Shown: positions 34,887-45,162, numbered from the stretch's first letter. The stretch: 64,000 nt of DNA from JAFAQB01 sp045808425 (GCA_045808425.1 JBJMFM010000010.1:1-64000), one strand, 5' to 3'. Notes: generated from the letters alone by a model not told the origin. A program made the numbers and translations.

Positions 34887-37127
34887 TTACTTTTCAAATA
34901 GAACTTGTTTAATTCTGATCGTTAGTATTCCTCTTTCATGATACAAGTCTCCAACGGCTCTAAACTCTGAGCCAGTTTTTAAGAGATCTCGTGGTCCATC
35001 ATAGTCGTATTGGTTAAGCCTTGCATGCCACCTCTCGTCAATTGTCACAAGAGCCTTTCCAGGCAAAATTTTCTCGACATATACATTATAGATTTTCCCT
35101 GGGTATTGTTTAAGACTCTCAGCTGTTGTCAGCCTTCCATCGTCTAACCACTCTATCTTCTTTAGCTTTTCGAGTTTCTTTATTGCTTCGACTAGGACCA
35201 GATTTTCAAGCCGCAAGTTCTCGCGAAGCTCGTCGGCATCGATACCATGTTTTCCCGCCTTCACTAACTGTAAATAAATGAGCCTAACTGCTCTTTGTAC
35301 ACCTCTTCTCAATTTACCGGTGACCAAATCTGCTTCGAGCACAGAAGAGATCTGCCTGCTCCTTGTTTGTAATCTGCTTAAGTGCCCTCTTCTTGCGTCG
35401 TCACCATCTGGTGACTTGCCATCTTTTATCTCCAATTCAATTCTTTTTGTTAAATTTTGTTGCAGTCTTGCTTGTCTATTTTCGATTACGGATAATTCCT
35501 CCGAGGTCATGAGATTGGGCTTGAATGGTAGCCTGTTCATTTGCTTTAAAGTGATATTGGTTATATTACTCAAACGTTTGTGCATCATTTCTATACGCCT
35601 TTGGCTTGCAAGATGATAACGTCTGTCAACCGTCTCGTTGGCAGCAAGTATGATAACTGAGCCTGCCGACTTCCTTCCAGTTCTACCTTTCCTTTGGATA
35701 TACCTTATTTCGCTTGGTATTGGTTCATAAAAGATCACGAGATCCACTTCGGGTATATCAAGCCCCTCTTCAGCTATGGACGTTGCTACAAGAACATTAA
35801 ACTCTCCATTTCGAAATAATTCAAGAACCGTCGCTTGTTCTTCCTGCCTCATTCCTTCATCTCCCTGTCTCTTTGCTTGACCTACAAACCTTGAAGACCT
35901 GATGCTGCTTTTGGATAAGATATCTGTTATATGCCTAGCAGTATCCCTATACTGAGTAAATATCAAAATCCTAGATCTACTCTCTTCAGGACCATTCACT
36001 GAGGACTGAAGATGCTGCTTCACCAGTTCCAGCACACGCTTGACCTTGGGGTGCTCTTTTTGTATTCCTGATATGAGCGCTTTGGCTTCTAAAATTCTAG
36101 GATCCCTGCGCAGAAATGATTGTGTCTTTGAGTCATCTTTCTCTGCCCTATCCAGGAATGCCTTGAGCGAATATGAACCCTGGCTACCCATTAGCTCAAT
36201 GCAATACATCAAACTCAGAGCAGCTGATTGATTTGAAAGAGCTATATAAATTGGCCCTCTTTGCTCTTCCATCGTAAGTTCAAGGTTGTATCGAAGAAGA
36301 TCTCCTGCCTGTATCAAATCTCTTTTGAATATCCAGTCAATTCTGTTTTTCGTAACTATACCTCTTTGAATAAGCCATTTCAATTTCTCATCCAATACGG
36401 ATCGGAGTAGAGATATAACATACATATACTCCTCTGGTAGGTTAAACCACTCCCACTTGACATCAATTGGGTTGACATAGGGTTTTACGTCGGGGTCCTC
36501 TTCCGTTCTGTATTCCATGTTCTCAACGAAGAGGTTATCACAAACTTCTTGCACTCTCTTCCTCTCAGCGCCAGGGCTAGCAGTTAGCGCTAGTAATAAA
36601 GGATTAGATGACTGCTCTATGTAGTGTCTTGCTATTGAAGTATATGCATAGTCTTTTACCGCTCTATGTGCTTCGTCAAATACCAATAAACTAAAGTCAC
36701 TTAAAGATAATCTACGTTCACTTATGTCATTCTTGACGACTTCAGGTGTGGCAAACAGCAATCTTATACGCCTCTGGTTCCATACTGCAGAACGATATTC
36801 AGGAGGAGTCTTTCCGGTTACGCATGCTGTCTCCTCTTGTAGTACCTTCAATGCTGATAGGAACGACATCATATGTTGGGATACCAGTGGCCTTGTCGGT
36901 GCCATTACCAATACACGCATATCCTTATACTTGTAAAGCATATTTGCGCAAACAAGCAAAGCTACAATTGTCTTTCCAAGAGAAGTTGGAAGAATTACAA
37001 GCGTGTTTCTGTAGCAACATGACTGAGATATAGCCTTTTGATAACTTCTCAGCTCTAAGCATCTATTCCATACAAGAGGATGTTCTACGTACTGCAGCGG
37101 CAACAATTCAATAGGAGAACTATTCAC
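34887..37127 (-). CDS. Hef/FANCM-type SF2 helicase without nuclease domain
   Basis: A 746-residue DNA helicase that acts on stalled or branched replication forks. Walker A is LPTSLGKT (46-53), and the DEAH box is at 151-154. LLALTASPG is motif III, and QRKGRTGR is motif VI. An insert between the two RecA folds is as expected for Hef. Euryarchaeal Hef ends in an XPF nuclease; here the C-terminus is a winged-helix-like segment (ADELRENLRLENLVLVEAIK) and a beta-rich end (YVEKILPGKALVTIDE). The start is GTG at 37127. It ends 19 bases from the tRNA-Arg gene. Confidence 0.9.
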   Translation of the reverse strand: MNSSPIELLPLQYVEHPLVWNRCLELRSYQKAISQSCCYRNTLVILPTSLGKTIVALLVCANMLYKYKDMRVLVMAPTRPLVSQHMMSFLSALKVLQEETACVTGKTPPEYRSAVWNQRRIRLLFATPEVVKNDISERRLSLSDFSLLVFDEAHRAVKDYAYTSIARHYIEQSSNPLLLALTASPGAERKRVQEVCDNLFVENMEYRTEEDPDVKPYVNPIDVKWEWFNLPEEYMYVISLLRSVLDEKLKWLIQRGIVTKNRIDWIFKRDLIQAGDLLRYNLELTMEEQRGPIYIALSNQSAALSLMYCIELMGSQGSYSLKAFLDRAEKDDSKTQSFLRRDPRILEAKALISGIQKEHPKVKRVLELVKQHLQSSVNGPEESRSRILIFTQYRDTARHITDILSKSSIRSSRFVGQAKRQGDEGMRQEEQATVLELFRNGEFNVLVATSIAEEGLDIPEVDLVIFYEPIPSEIRYIQRKGRTGRKSAGSVIILAANETVDRRYHLASQRRIEMMHKRLSNITNITLKQMNRLPFKPNLMTSEELSVIENRQARLQQNLTKRIELEIKDGKSPDGDDARRGHLSRLQTRSRQISSVLEADLVTGKLRRGVQRAVRLIYLQLVKAGKHGIDADELRENLRLENLVLVEAIKKLEKLKKIEWLDDGRLTTAESLKQYPGKIYNVYVEKILPGKALVTIDERWHARLNQYDYDGPRDLLKTGSEFRAVGDLYHERGILTIRIKQVLFEK

Positions 37128-37319
37128 AATACATGCAAATAATCATTTAGCAAATATAAAATGAGCTATACGTTCTACTACAGCCATAACAATTTTCTTT
37201 CTAAACTACAAATATGCTGTTGGCCCTGTAGCCACATAGTTTTAAGAAACAGTTTTAAGAATCTTGCTGAAAGCCAAACTTTGTTATTGATCATAATACA
37301 GATTGAAAAAATGGCTTCG

Positions 37320-37646
37320 TTATATCTCGAAGATATCTCTCTGATCTGTTGCCGGTCGTTTTCTTTGAGGATTAACTTCATCGATACTCTTTGCTAGCTG
37401 AGATAGCTTTGGGTTAGAGACTAGTCTATTTATTTCTCCTATTTCAGCTTCTGATCTGAGTACTATTCCTCTTTTCTTTGAAGGAGACCCAGTAGAATCT
37501 ACAGGATTTACTTCTATTGCTAATGTCGCTGGCCTTCCCTTAAATGGCGGCAACTTTAGAAGAAACACTCCGGGTATACTAGTCGGCTTTCTTTCCCAAT
37601 CTGTGCCGTCCCTCAGAAATTCTAGTAGTCTTTCATCGATGCTCAT
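37320..37646 (-). CDS. Conserved-looking hypothetical protein
   Basis: A 108-residue soluble protein: TDWERKPTSIPGVFLLKLPP, then KGRPATLAIEVNPVD, KKRGIVLRS and a helical end with LSQLAKSIDEVNPQ. The beta-rich core with conserved-looking GVFLLKLP and EVNPVD resembles short proteins found across thaumarchaea, function unknown. It is read in the same direction as the Hef gene, which starts 193 bases downstream, and is divergent from XPB. Confidence 0.7.
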   Translation of the reverse strand: MSIDERLLEFLRDGTDWERKPTSIPGVFLLKLPPFKGRPATLAIEVNPVDSTGSPSKKRGIVLRSEAEIGEINRLVSNPKLSQLAKSIDEVNPQRKRPATDQRDIFEI

Positions 37647-37845
37647 GATATAAGATCAATTGAAATTCAATTATTTTATAGATATAAAAACATAAAGTCT
37701 GACCATTTCCATTGATAACACATATACGATATTTCCGCTACTAGTTGACAAGAATTCAAGATTTAGTTTTTTGATATGTGATATAAACCTTAAGCTGTGA
37801 ATCAAAACATTAAAACTTTTGATTGGCATTCATTAAGTTTGCGAA

Positions 37846-39432
37846 ATGGTAAAAATGTCATTAGATTACCACAACGGAACAATCGTAATAAGTGGGATAG
37901 CCAATCTGCCTTTCGCGACCCTTGATCCCAGGACCAATTCCCTTAGGGCTCCAGCTCTTTACTACATAAATTTAATCGAGCACATGAAACGAAGTAATAT
38001 AGAATATATCGATAACGTTTTGGACCTAATTCCCTCTAAACATTTGAATGTAGGGAGCACAAAAAATAATAGTGCTAATTCTAATGATAATGATTCGTCC
38101 AATTTATCCCTTAGAGATTATCAGCGAGAGGCTATTACCAATTGGATCAAAGCCAAAATGAGAGGCTGCATAGTCTTGCCGACTGGTGCTGGTAAAACAC
38201 TGATAGGCATGGAAGCGATCAAGGCGATAGATTCTGCATCATTAATCGTAGTACCGACTATCGATCTTATGGAACAATGGACGTGGAATCTGTCAAAATA
38301 TTTTAAATGCGTAAAGATAGGAAATCTTGGAGGGGGCTATGATAATATTCAACCCATCACAGTTGCGACATATGATTCTGCGTACCTACGTGCGTCTAAG
38401 ATTGGAAACAAGTTTTCATTAATAATATTTGACGAGGTTCATCACCTAGCTGCACCTGGCTACAGATCAATAGCGGAACAGATGGCCTCACCATTTAGAT
38501 TGGGCCTTACAGCAACAATAGAGCGAGAGGATAGAAGACATATAGAACTTCCAAATCTTGTGGGAGAAACAGTATTCCAGCTGTCATCTGACCGGCTTGT
38601 TGCTAGACAATACTTAGCACCATATGAAATAGAGACAAGAGAAGTCGTAATGCTGCCTGAGGAAATTAGGGAATACAATAAGAACTATGACAAGTATCAA
38701 GATTGCTTACTACGACTTGGTTTTAAGTATCCCATTGCATTTCAAAAATTAATTTTGCTATCAGGCAGAAATATGATTGCCAGACAAGCCGTGTTGGCTA
38801 GAAAAAAAGCGATGTATATAGCTCTAAACAGCAGATCAAAAATACAAGAGCTAAGGCAAATTCTTGCAAAAAATAGAGGAGTTAAAACTATTATATTCAC
38901 ACAGTATAATAGGCTAGTTTATGAAATATCAAAAACTTTTCTGATACCATTTATTACCTACAAGACAGGTAAAGGAGAGAGGCTAGATGTACTGAAGCGC
39001 TTCACAGAGGGAAGATATAATGCGATAGTTACATCCAAAGTTTTGGATGAGGGTTTGGATGTACCAGATGCGGTGCTTGGTATAATTGTCAGCGGAACAG
39101 GAAGCAGAAGGGAATTTATTCAGAGGCTTGGAAGGCTTTTAAGGCCTAAATTGGATGTATATAAAAAAGCAAAACTTATTGAGATTATCTCTGCCAGAAC
39201 TACTGAGACACACACCAGCACAAAGAGAATGAATGCACTGGGTAACGAGGATACGAAAGAAGATAATAATCAGAAATTTGGAAGGAGAACTGAAATTAAG
39301 ACATTTTGTTTTGCCAACGATAATAATAATATTAATTTTGATTGCACAGCATTGCTAGCAGTATCAAATGCAAGGACTTCGAATCTTATCCTAAAAGAAA
39401 AATGGCAAACTACTGAGAGTGAGACGGTATAG
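37846..39432 (+). CDS. XPB-family DNA helicase
   Basis: A 528-residue SF2 helicase of the XPB/Ssl2 type, which opens DNA in excision repair. After an N-terminal damage-recognition-like part with an Asn/Asp/Ser-rich linker (about 70-86) come Walker A LPTGAGKT (111-118), the DEVH box (196-199) and the XPB hallmark RED (227-229). Motif V/VI reads SKVLDEGLDVPDA and QRLGRLLRP. The C-terminus past residue 450 is poorly conserved, with an Asn run. Its stop lies three bases before the Bax1 gene, so both are one operon. Confidence 0.93.
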   Translation: MVKMSLDYHNGTIVISGIANLPFATLDPRTNSLRAPALYYINLIEHMKRSNIEYIDNVLDLIPSKHLNVGSTKNNSANSNDNDSSNLSLRDYQREAITNWIKAKMRGCIVLPTGAGKTLIGMEAIKAIDSASLIVVPTIDLMEQWTWNLSKYFKCVKIGNLGGGYDNIQPITVATYDSAYLRASKIGNKFSLIIFDEVHHLAAPGYRSIAEQMASPFRLGLTATIEREDRRHIELPNLVGETVFQLSSDRLVARQYLAPYEIETREVVMLPEEIREYNKNYDKYQDCLLRLGFKYPIAFQKLILLSGRNMIARQAVLARKKAMYIALNSRSKIQELRQILAKNRGVKTIIFTQYNRLVYEISKTFLIPFITYKTGKGERLDVLKRFTEGRYNAIVTSKVLDEGLDVPDAVLGIIVSGTGSRREFIQRLGRLLRPKLDVYKKAKLIEIISARTTETHTSTKRMNALGNEDTKEDNNQKFGRRTEIKTFCFANDNNNINFDCTALLAVSNARTSNLILKEKWQTTESETV

Positions 39433-39435
39433 GGC

Positions 39436-41409
39436 ATGTTACCTGTTCAATTGCTTAGAGCGAGAATAAAAAATAGGGGAAAAAATATAGATCCGCTCTT
39501 TTGCGAACATACTATTGATGACGACCGCGGCAATGGCTACGAGATCCATTTAGCCTCAAAGCTGATTGAAGAATTTGAAGAGGCTTGGAAAAATAAAGAA
39601 AGGAATGGAGTGCTCGCTGATAGAATAGGTCTACTTGAAGAGCAATATGGAGATTACAAGTTAGTAAGAGGATTTTACACATTACTTCAGAGAAGGTGTA
39701 TTTTAGGTTCGAAGAAAAGTACAGCCACAGAGACAAGTGGCAGTATAGCAAAAAGCTCCATGAATAGCAGGGTTAACCAGAACATTCCTGGTTTAGGACA
39801 TCAGTCAATTGATCCATTCAGTATTAGGAGGGAACTATTCGAAGAATCATCTAAGAGAGGTTTTGCATTAACAGATTTTGAGAGAACAGAAATTATGGAT
39901 GCAGTGGCATCAAGACTAGGAATAAGTATGGCCAGTCTATCTGAGGCTATGTGGAGTGACCTAGAGGATAACCTCATAATTGAACATTTTTTTAAGATAA
40001 CTCCAAAGGAACTTGTAGGATGGTATAACCTGTCTCTAATTCAAACGCTGCTATTCAATTGCACAGAACTAGAGTTTTCCGTAAGCGGAGGATCAAACTG
40101 GAAACGTGTTTTGAGAGATCTAAAAAGACTTGGTCTCATGTATCATCTGGAACAACGGCAACAGGTCAGCAGAGAGCAAAAAGAAACGTATCTAGATGAC
40201 AAGGTACAGCAAGTCGCAAATTGCTTGTCTGCAGTAAAAGATGATGCCACCACCATAGTATGTTCTGTAAATGGCCCTTTGAGTATATTCAAATTAACTG
40301 ATCGATATGGGACATCGATTGCAAAGCTGCTTCCATCAATAATTTCTACTGATAAATGGTTTATTTCAGCTTGGATTGTAAGAAAGAATTTAACCTCCGG
40401 GAAGAGGGTATATGAATTTGAACTATCATACAATAGATCTCCTTTGTTGTTACGTGAACCTGTTCGCGATAGAGTTAAAATTAGCAGATTGAATCAAGAA
40501 TTTGTCTCAGGTAGTCCTGATATTACTAGTAATACTTACTATGACAGCAAAGTAGAAGAAAACTTTGCAAAGAGGTTTATACAATCCGGCAACGGGTGGA
40601 GCCTAATAAGAGAACCTGATCCGATTATTCTATCTAATGGCAAAGCCTTGATCCCGGACTTCTTGTTTGAAAAATATGGCAAAAGGATATACCTCGAGAT
40701 AGTAGGATTTTGGACCAAAGAATACCTTGAAAAGAAGTTTGAGAAGATAAGAGACGTATCAGTAACAGAAACAACTAATAGAGTTGACTTCCTAATAGCA
40801 GTTAACAGCGACTACCATGCCGCTTCTAGTAATGTTGCTGGCACTAAGGTAAAATTAGGCATTTCACAGCTATCTAATTTCATCCAGAAGAACCATCTAA
40901 TAATGTACAAGAATGACAGTGTACCTCTAAGGCCTATATTGGAATATCTAAAGTATATTGAACAAAGGATCGAGCAACAAATGGTAAGCCAGTATTCTAA
41001 GAGCTTGCTAGGAGAACTAGATCACATTATTGAAGTAGCTGATCCGAAGAATAGCATAATATCGGTTGAAGATATCGCCAAAAAATACAATATATCGATC
41101 GAAGCCGCACTAAGGATTATCAGGTCTGAAGCTGAGATAGACGAAAATAAAAAGGAAAATGAAAATTATGATAAAGATGGTCATACCAAGTTCATAATAG
41201 TAGGCAAGTACCTGATCTTAGATCCAAAGGCAAATGAGTTGAAGTCGCTCTTAGAGAAAACAACAAGGTATAATGAGGCTAGTATACTTTTTATGAAAAA
41301 TGGAATTCCAGAAGAATGCCATCTTGATCTTATCTCTAAATTGGGATTTAACATAATATGGAAAGGTATAGATTATAATACGGCGACTATTGAAAAGAAA
41401 TATTCGTAG
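39436..41409 (+). CDS. Bax1-type nuclease, XPB partner
   Basis: A 657-residue protein of the Bax1 (DUF790) family, which binds archaeal XPB and cuts DNA beside the opened bubble. The N-terminus LPVQLLRARIKNRGKNIDP and DYKLVRGFYTLLQRRC fit the family. The nuclease core near residues 370-440 shows EENFAKRFIQ, ALIPDFLFE and YLEIVGFW, giving the PD-(D/E)xK acids. A long C-terminal extension (about residues 490-657) holds predicted helices, including a helix-turn-helix-like stretch (VEDIAKKYNISIEAALRII). It is probably co-transcribed with XPB. Confidence 0.9.
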   Translation: MLPVQLLRARIKNRGKNIDPLFCEHTIDDDRGNGYEIHLASKLIEEFEEAWKNKERNGVLADRIGLLEEQYGDYKLVRGFYTLLQRRCILGSKKSTATETSGSIAKSSMNSRVNQNIPGLGHQSIDPFSIRRELFEESSKRGFALTDFERTEIMDAVASRLGISMASLSEAMWSDLEDNLIIEHFFKITPKELVGWYNLSLIQTLLFNCTELEFSVSGGSNWKRVLRDLKRLGLMYHLEQRQQVSREQKETYLDDKVQQVANCLSAVKDDATTIVCSVNGPLSIFKLTDRYGTSIAKLLPSIISTDKWFISAWIVRKNLTSGKRVYEFELSYNRSPLLLREPVRDRVKISRLNQEFVSGSPDITSNTYYDSKVEENFAKRFIQSGNGWSLIREPDPIILSNGKALIPDFLFEKYGKRIYLEIVGFWTKEYLEKKFEKIRDVSVTETTNRVDFLIAVNSDYHAASSNVAGTKVKLGISQLSNFIQKNHLIMYKNDSVPLRPILEYLKYIEQRIEQQMVSQYSKSLLGELDHIIEVADPKNSIISVEDIAKKYNISIEAALRIIRSEAEIDENKKENENYDKDGHTKFIIVGKYLILDPKANELKSLLEKTTRYNEASILFMKNGIPEECHLDLISKLGFNIIWKGIDYNTATIEKKYS

Positions 41410-41699
41410 ACTTAGTTTTTTTGCCATTCCATACTTTGATCGTAGCGAAAAATCTAAGAGATTCTTGGCAGGGTCGTTAACTATCGCATCAAGATATGCA
41501 GGTCCAGCGCAATTCAATAAATTGTCAATTAATATTAAGAGGGTTAAGATATATGTAAAAATTATTTATTATATTGAAAACTATAAATCCCGAGTTATAG
41601 ATTGAAGTATTTATTTCATTAATAACTGCTACAGGCGTGTAGTTAGGCGAATTTTATACTTATATTCTCAACAGTATATACGTACATATAGTATTCTGT
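41410..41699. other. Intergenic, AT-rich, no gene seen
   Basis: The right part is very AT-rich and includes the promoter region of the next gene. The left part stays partly open in other frames but without coding character. Nothing specific is seen. Confidence 0.4.
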
Positions 41700-43028
41700 T
41701 TGCAAAGCCATTATAATATTACCATCATAGGAAGCGGCATTTTAGGCACCTCAGTAGCATATTTTTTATCTTCTATATATGGCTCAAAGGTTCTAGTGAT
41801 CGAGCAGGAAAGAAATGTCGCATTCCATACGAGCAGCAGGAATACAGGGAAAGTACATGCACCGATTCTTTATGATCCATTGAAGAAGAAGCTTTTTGCT
41901 AAAGCTGCGTTTCTAGGGTATGACATGTGGTACAAGTACTCCAATCGCAAACAAGTGCTTTTCAAGCAGGACGGTGTCTTGGAGGTTGCTATCGATCAGA
42001 GGGGCACGGATAGGCTTCAGAGATACATGGAATGGGGAGAAGCAAATGGCCTAAGACCAGATGAGGAAATTAAACTCTTAGAAAAAAATGATGTTAAAAA
42101 GCTGGAGCCTAGCGTTCATTGTAATGCCGGATTGTACTGCTCAAGAGATGCTTCAGCAGACTATGGATGTCTGACAAGATGCCTTTTTCAGGATTGTGAG
42201 TCATTTGGGTGTAGTTTCTTACTTGGACACAGACTTAGGGCTGTAATGCAGTCAGGTCATGAAGGGTTAATAATGATCGTAGATGGCGGAGAAAAAGAAA
42301 AAAGAATCACGACTGAATTTCTAATTAATGCTGCTGGCGGAAATGCGCTAGATATTGCACACTCTATGTATTTGGCCAAAGAGTTTACAGATCTTCATTT
42401 TAGAGGAGAGTATTGGCAGGCTCCGGCAAAATACCGAGACCTTACAAAACGAAGCATCTATTCAGTACCCAAAATACCTGACTACCCCTTCCTAGATCCG
42501 CATTGGATAGTTCGTATAGATGGAAGGCGCGAAGTCGGTCCAAACGCTGTTCCAGTTTTTGGTCCCTATGCGTATGACTGGAGAAAAAACCTAAAATATT
42601 TCCTACCAAAAATATTTGAATCGTTGAGAACGACTGGTGCTCGAAAGATCCTTTTTGATAGACAATTCCTATCTCTTATCAGCAATGAACTGAAAAGTTC
42701 GCTTTCCAAATCTGCAATGATAAACAGAGCCAAGAAATTTTTGCCTCAGTTAACTGTATCTGCATTTTCAAGAAAGGGAACAGCTGGTATTAGATCCCTA
42801 TTGGTAAACAAGGATGGAAGATTTGTACCAGATACATTAATAATTAAACAACAGGATTCCATACATGTTCTAAACTATAATTCTCCAGGCGCCACCGGAG
42901 CCTTGCCTATGGCCGCAATGATCGTAAACCAATTATTTGAAGATGGCGTCCTCAGTTCTGTAGGCGATTGGGTTGAAGGTAAATCAATGTGGGACTTCAG
43001 GGAAATTGCCCATAAAATGAATACATAA
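41700..43028 (+). CDS. FAD-dependent oxidoreductase (L-2-hydroxyglutarate oxidase-like)
   Basis: A 442-residue DAO-family flavoprotein. The N-terminus NITIIGSGILGTSVAYFLSS is the FAD-binding GxGxxG, followed by VLVIEQE. SSRNTGKVHAPI is like the LhgO subgroup (R-N-x-G-x-x-H-x). INAAGGNALDIA and the end NYNSPGATGALPMAAMIV match the family. It probably oxidises a 2-hydroxy acid and passes electrons to a quinone. The start is a TTG at 41700. It is monocistronic. Confidence 0.82.
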   Translation: MQSHYNITIIGSGILGTSVAYFLSSIYGSKVLVIEQERNVAFHTSSRNTGKVHAPILYDPLKKKLFAKAAFLGYDMWYKYSNRKQVLFKQDGVLEVAIDQRGTDRLQRYMEWGEANGLRPDEEIKLLEKNDVKKLEPSVHCNAGLYCSRDASADYGCLTRCLFQDCESFGCSFLLGHRLRAVMQSGHEGLIMIVDGGEKEKRITTEFLINAAGGNALDIAHSMYLAKEFTDLHFRGEYWQAPAKYRDLTKRSIYSVPKIPDYPFLDPHWIVRIDGRREVGPNAVPVFGPYAYDWRKNLKYFLPKIFESLRTTGARKILFDRQFLSLISNELKSSLSKSAMINRAKKFLPQLTVSAFSRKGTAGIRSLLVNKDGRFVPDTLIIKQQDSIHVLNYNSPGATGALPMAAMIVNQLFEDGVLSSVGDWVEGKSMWDFREIAHKMNT

Positions 43029-43202
43029 GATACTTATCTATCCAAAGCTCCTAATGAGTATGATTGTTGGCGTTTTTGATTCGCTTTTACTTTTCCTACG
43101 TGGACTAAAAAGGTGGAAGTTTTCTATTTTGTTAGCTAGATGTTTTTATTGCTTTGCTTTTGTTAAAAAACAAAAGGTAAAGACTGGCTATAAAATGCTT
43201 CT

Positions 43203-43340
43203 TTAGCGTTTAGTACGCCTTGCAGCTGAGGCTATTACGTATGCCAATCCTACTATCAGGCCAAATGCCAATGGTATCCACACGCTGAAACTCTGCTGAC
43301 TGAAATTTATTTGCTCTATTAAACTACTAATGAATTCCAT
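43203..43340 (-). CDS. 45-residue single-pass membrane peptide
   Basis: This small gene runs from ATG 43340 to TAA 43203. It begins MEFISSLIEQINFSQQSFS, then a hydrophobic span VWIPLAFGLIVGLAYVIASA, and ends in the basic tail ARRTKR. The balanced start, helix and positive tail look like a real small membrane protein. It lies alone between the FAD oxidase and L44e. Function is unknown. Confidence 0.6.
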   Translation of the reverse strand: MEFISSLIEQINFSQQSFSVWIPLAFGLIVGLAYVIASAARRTKR

Positions 43341-43571
43341 TTCTCTTATAGGATTCCCTTAGGTATAATATAAGGTTTATATTGTAACATTGGCGTAAAT
43401 TGCTTTAGTATGTATCTATCCATGATTTCTATATACCCCCTTCTTATTTCATTCTACACTTCCAATTTTTAATTTATTTTAAGAAGCCTATCAATTTACC
43501 ATAGTAAAGTGCTCAATATCGTGTTTCTATGCGGTGAGATTAAATAACGCTAAATTGAAGTGCATGGTAAC

Positions 43572-43850
43572 ATGAAGATGCAAAAGGAACTTCGCAAGTT
43601 TTGTCCCAAATGCAAGACTCATACAGTACAATCAGTATCCATATATAAAAAAGGGAGGGATAGGAAGACAGCAGAGGGTGCTCGAAGGCACGCAGAAGAC
43701 AAGAAAGGCTATGGAGGACAAAAGTTCCCAGAGCTGAAGAGAACTGCCAAGACTACGAAAAAAATCACTTTACGATATACATGCAAGAATTGTCAGAGAA
43801 AAACAATGAATGAGGGTATAAGAATGCGCAAAATGGAGATCCAAGCTTAA
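43572..43850 (+). CDS. rpl44e: Large-subunit ribosomal protein L44e
   Basis: A 92-residue zinc ribosomal protein. It starts MKMQKELRKFCPKCKTHTV; the second zinc pair is CKNC, and the body is basic (KKGRDRKTAEGARRHAEDKK). The frame is open from a GTG at 43560, but ATG 43572 gives the family's usual N-terminus. S27e follows 20 bases later, the common archaeal pairing. Confidence 0.95.
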   Translation: MKMQKELRKFCPKCKTHTVQSVSIYKKGRDRKTAEGARRHAEDKKGYGGQKFPELKRTAKTTKKITLRYTCKNCQRKTMNEGIRMRKMEIQA

Positions 43851-43870
43851 TCGTTGTGAGTGAGTGAATT

Positions 43871-44071
43871 ATGGCAAGTAAAAATACTATAATGGTCCCA
43901 AAACCAAGTAGCAGATTTATATCTGTCCAATGCACACAATGCGGAGAAAAGAGGATTATGTTCAGTCATAGCACAAGAGATATACATTGCAAGTCTTGCG
44001 GAGAGATAATTGCCAAGAAAACAGGATCTAAAGCAAACATTGTCGGAAAAATTCTAGACACATTTGACTAG
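43871..44071 (+). CDS. rps27e: Small-subunit ribosomal protein S27e
   Basis: A 66-residue zinc-ribbon ribosomal protein with VQCTQCGEKRIMFSH and CKSCGEIIAKKTGSKA. Length fits. Its last four bases overlap the end of convergent cobY. It is co-transcribed with L44e. Confidence 0.95.
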   Translation: MASKNTIMVPKPSSRFISVQCTQCGEKRIMFSHSTRDIHCKSCGEIIAKKTGSKANIVGKILDTFD

Positions 44072-44685
44072 GTACGGCACATCATCCTTTCTGCTGCCTC
44101 GAAGTCAGATCTTGTATTAACATTAACTGCAACTCCTTTTTCGTTTAATATTATGTAGCGTTCCGCTATTCTAGCTGTACCATAGACCTTTGTGGAGTCA
44201 ATTACAGAGATACCTGTATGACAATACTGCCGTGAATTGATGCGAACTATTACACTAGGTTTGATTCCCATACCAATGACATATTGTTTGGCAGATAAAA
44301 CTGATATGCAAGCGTCTTCCTGTCTCCATTGCGAAACAGTTTCCCTAACATTTTTTAATTCTAGCAGTGGAAGATCTGCAGGCACGACAAAAACTGTCGC
44401 TGGTTTAAGTATGTTTAGTACCATGGAGATGTCATGTGAGTAGCTTCTGCCTTCAGTTTTTATTATATCTACCTCATGCGACAAATTAGCGTCAATATAT
44501 GCAGCAGTCAGCAGGGCATTGTAGCTTGTTGCTACAACTATTCTGCGGAATTTTTCAGATTTTACAAGGGTATTGAGAACTAACTCGACCATGGTTTGGC
44601 CCTTTAATTTTAACAAGGGTTTTTCAATGCTCGCGAATTCCCGCATGCGGCTTCCCTTGCCGCCACACATTATAGCTGCCATCAT
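44068..44685 (-). CDS. cobY: Adenosylcobinamide-phosphate guanylyltransferase
   Basis: A 205-residue nucleotidyltransferase of the archaeal CobY type, which adds GMP to adenosylcobinamide phosphate. It starts MMAAIMCGGKGSRMR, the GTP-binding loop, then EKPLLKLKGQTMVELVL. VFVVPADLPLLE gives the metal-binding Asp. CobY replaces the bacterial CobU in archaea. It lies downstream of cobS in the same direction but 477 bases away, so it has its own promoter or is a separate unit of the same pathway. Confidence 0.85.
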   Translation of the reverse strand: MMAAIMCGGKGSRMREFASIEKPLLKLKGQTMVELVLNTLVKSEKFRRIVVATSYNALLTAAYIDANLSHEVDIIKTEGRSYSHDISMVLNILKPATVFVVPADLPLLELKNVRETVSQWRQEDACISVLSAKQYVIGMGIKPSVIVRINSRQYCHTGISVIDSTKVYGTARIAERYIILNEKGVAVNVNTRSDFEAAERMMCRT

Positions 44686-45162
44686 CAGGTCTTAGACAAC
44701 GTTTGAATTGCTTTAAAACCATGCTGAAATTGCGATGATGAACGTACTGTTAAATAACATATTATAGTACGTATGGTTTTTTCATGCGATAATAAAATAC
44801 GCAGGCCATTTCGAATGCCTGTTGCTGGAAATACATGGCAGTAAGGCATGAGCAGCGACAAAGAAGGATATATCATAGTAAGAATACACGACTAGTTTTA
44901 TGCGTTGACGATCTCTGGGTCCTTGACAACTATTAGTAGCATGAATAAAAAGCCGTATGGTTATTTAAACTTCAAACATAATTGTCTAAATAATCTTCGG
45001 TATTGTCCTGCATTAATACAATACCAAATTGATGAGACTCGATTCATATACTTTTGCATACTTCGCTGGTCAAAACAAGTATTCATTTAATATGCCTATT
45101 TTTGCTCCAACACACGATCATACTACTAATATGATCGCAGCTAGCGATCTAACACAAGACAA
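44686..45162. other. Intergenic between cobY and cobS
   Basis: No frame of coding character is seen on either strand. A riboswitch-like fold cannot be seen by eye. The region should hold the cobY promoter and the cobS terminator. Confidence 0.4.

Noticed and set aside
37161..37397. Two open frames on opposite strands between the Hef gene and the 108-residue gene
   Set aside because: Both have chance-like composition and partly overlap the real gene at 37320-37646.
41390..41605. Plus-strand frame overlapping the end of the Bax1 gene
   Set aside because: It starts inside Bax1 in another frame and its composition follows AT-rich intergenic DNA.
44686..45162. Possible cobalamin riboswitch before cobY
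   Set aside because: No recognisable B12-box-like sequence or fold; such riboswitches are not expected in archaea.
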